From Ectocarpus siliculosus (lineage: Eukaryota > Sar > Phaeophyceae > Ectocarpales > Ectocarpaceae): a stretch of 64,000 bases of DNA. The stretch is from the NCBI GenBank assembly GCA_000310025.1, contig FN649736.1:586016-650015 (forward strand). Reading direction: 5' to 3'. The translations under genes were made by a program, and so were the position numbers. How positions within the stretch are numbered: the stretch's first letter is position 1; each line of letters starts with the position of its first letter. The notes under the pieces were generated by a model that worked only from the letters and a program-made list of their open reading frames with translations, did no database searches and was not told where the DNA came from. Positions 63,313 through 64,000 of this stretch are shown piece by piece.

Positions 63313-64000
63313 GTGTGTCCGGATGTTTGACCCGTGTAGCCATCGACTAATCAGCAACGTCGAATACTGTGAACCCGATGCTGGGACATGAACGTCGTTG
63401 ACACGGATCCTTGGTCCAAAATGTACCGATATCCGATAGGAATTGTGCGTGAGACTCCAGCGAGGGTGTCGAGTGGACTGCGTTATCTCCCGAACTGTTT
63501 TGACTACTTGCATTGTTCACGCATACCTCACGCACCAGGTACGGCGTCCTTCATTTTCCAACTCACCGATACACAAAAGGCCAGAGCCCTGCAGAACATA
63601 CCTACGTAGATCGAGTGCACCAAACAGCCCCCCCTACTGGGCGCGAGACATATGTCAGATTTTCTCAAGGAAATCCCGGGTCAAGTGATACATATGCTGT
63701 ACCTTTCATGTAATCCTCCTCAAACACGGGCCAAATATCCTCCGTTTTTGCTACCCTGTACATCCAAGAACTCAAGCAATACACCCTCTCAAGAACTACA
63801 CAGTATCCTCGGCGAAACTCTAAAACACCATCTAACAAATTGGCGGCATCTCTGCCATGCTCGTGTACCACGAACGCATCTTTGTTCTGTGGATTGATGA
63901 TTAGGTCCGTGTGTTGTTCTTCCGACGACATATTAGACTTCCCATTAGCCACCCTTTACCAGAGGACTTGTTGACGTACGTTGATTTTCTTCGATATTTT
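63313..64000 (+). other. Start of the last intron of gene C, no exon recognised
   Basis: In gene B the final 81 bp exon lies 579 bp after exon 24. In this 688 bp no sequence matching its product (TDDPSTVTIDADEDELTL, ending TCYVRV) was found in any plus frame, so the exon is either beyond the edge or too diverged to see. Confidence 0.4.

Noticed and set aside
1-64000. CRISPR arrays, tRNA or rRNA genes, bacterial operons
   Set aside because: No regularly spaced repeats with unique spacers, no cloverleaf or rRNA core sequence and no ribosome-binding-site-led gene series were seen; the spliced genes show a eukaryotic genome.

Overview
The window looks like nuclear DNA of a eukaryote with spliced genes, most likely a stramenopile and plausibly a brown alga. 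Genes are split into 60-250 bp exons by GT-AG introns of a few hundred bases. The main gene family carries domains of the kind attached to alginate lyases, and the spacer holds LTR retroelements. The species is an inference; no rRNA, organelle or other marker gene is present.

Three paralogous genes fill most of the window. Gene A (minus strand, 13388 down to 637, running off the left edge) and gene B (minus strand, 50270 to 35720, complete, 25 exons, 1154 residues) are recent tandem duplicates: all 22 shared exons have identical lengths and their introns and 5' flanks align. Gene C (plus strand, 51243 to 63312, running off the right edge, 24 exons seen, 1136 residues) is a more diverged copy lying head-to-head with B across a 972 bp gap. 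Each gene encodes a signal peptide, four F5/8-type-C (CBM32-like) modules, a fifth divergent beta-sandwich module, and a C-terminal segment that reads as a right-handed parallel beta-helix. The expected role is a secreted protein that binds, and perhaps modifies, wall or matrix polysaccharide. Catalysis is not shown.

The A-B spacer (13.4-35.7 kb) is mobile DNA. A Ty3/gypsy-type chromovirus-like element (15176-32615, target duplication TTGT) carries a NADAR domain between its Gag and protease parts, and a chromodomain followed by a Tudor-like tail after its integrase. A Ty1/copia element (18537-23980, 351 bp LTRs identical by eye, target duplication TCTTC) sits inside the gypsy gag region. Both are broken fossils; the copia insertion is the younger. 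Left of the gypsy element are a possible hAT-type transposon end and an unrecognised reading frame; to its right are a GC-rich low-complexity block, one orphan exon and otherwise featureless sequence.

The most notable points are the NADAR domain inside a retroelement polyprotein, the phase-symmetric three-exon cassettes that build the multi-module proteins, a mosaic stretch of gene C that matches A and B far better than the rest (likely gene conversion), and a 234 bp insertion with an 11 bp target duplication present in copy A only.
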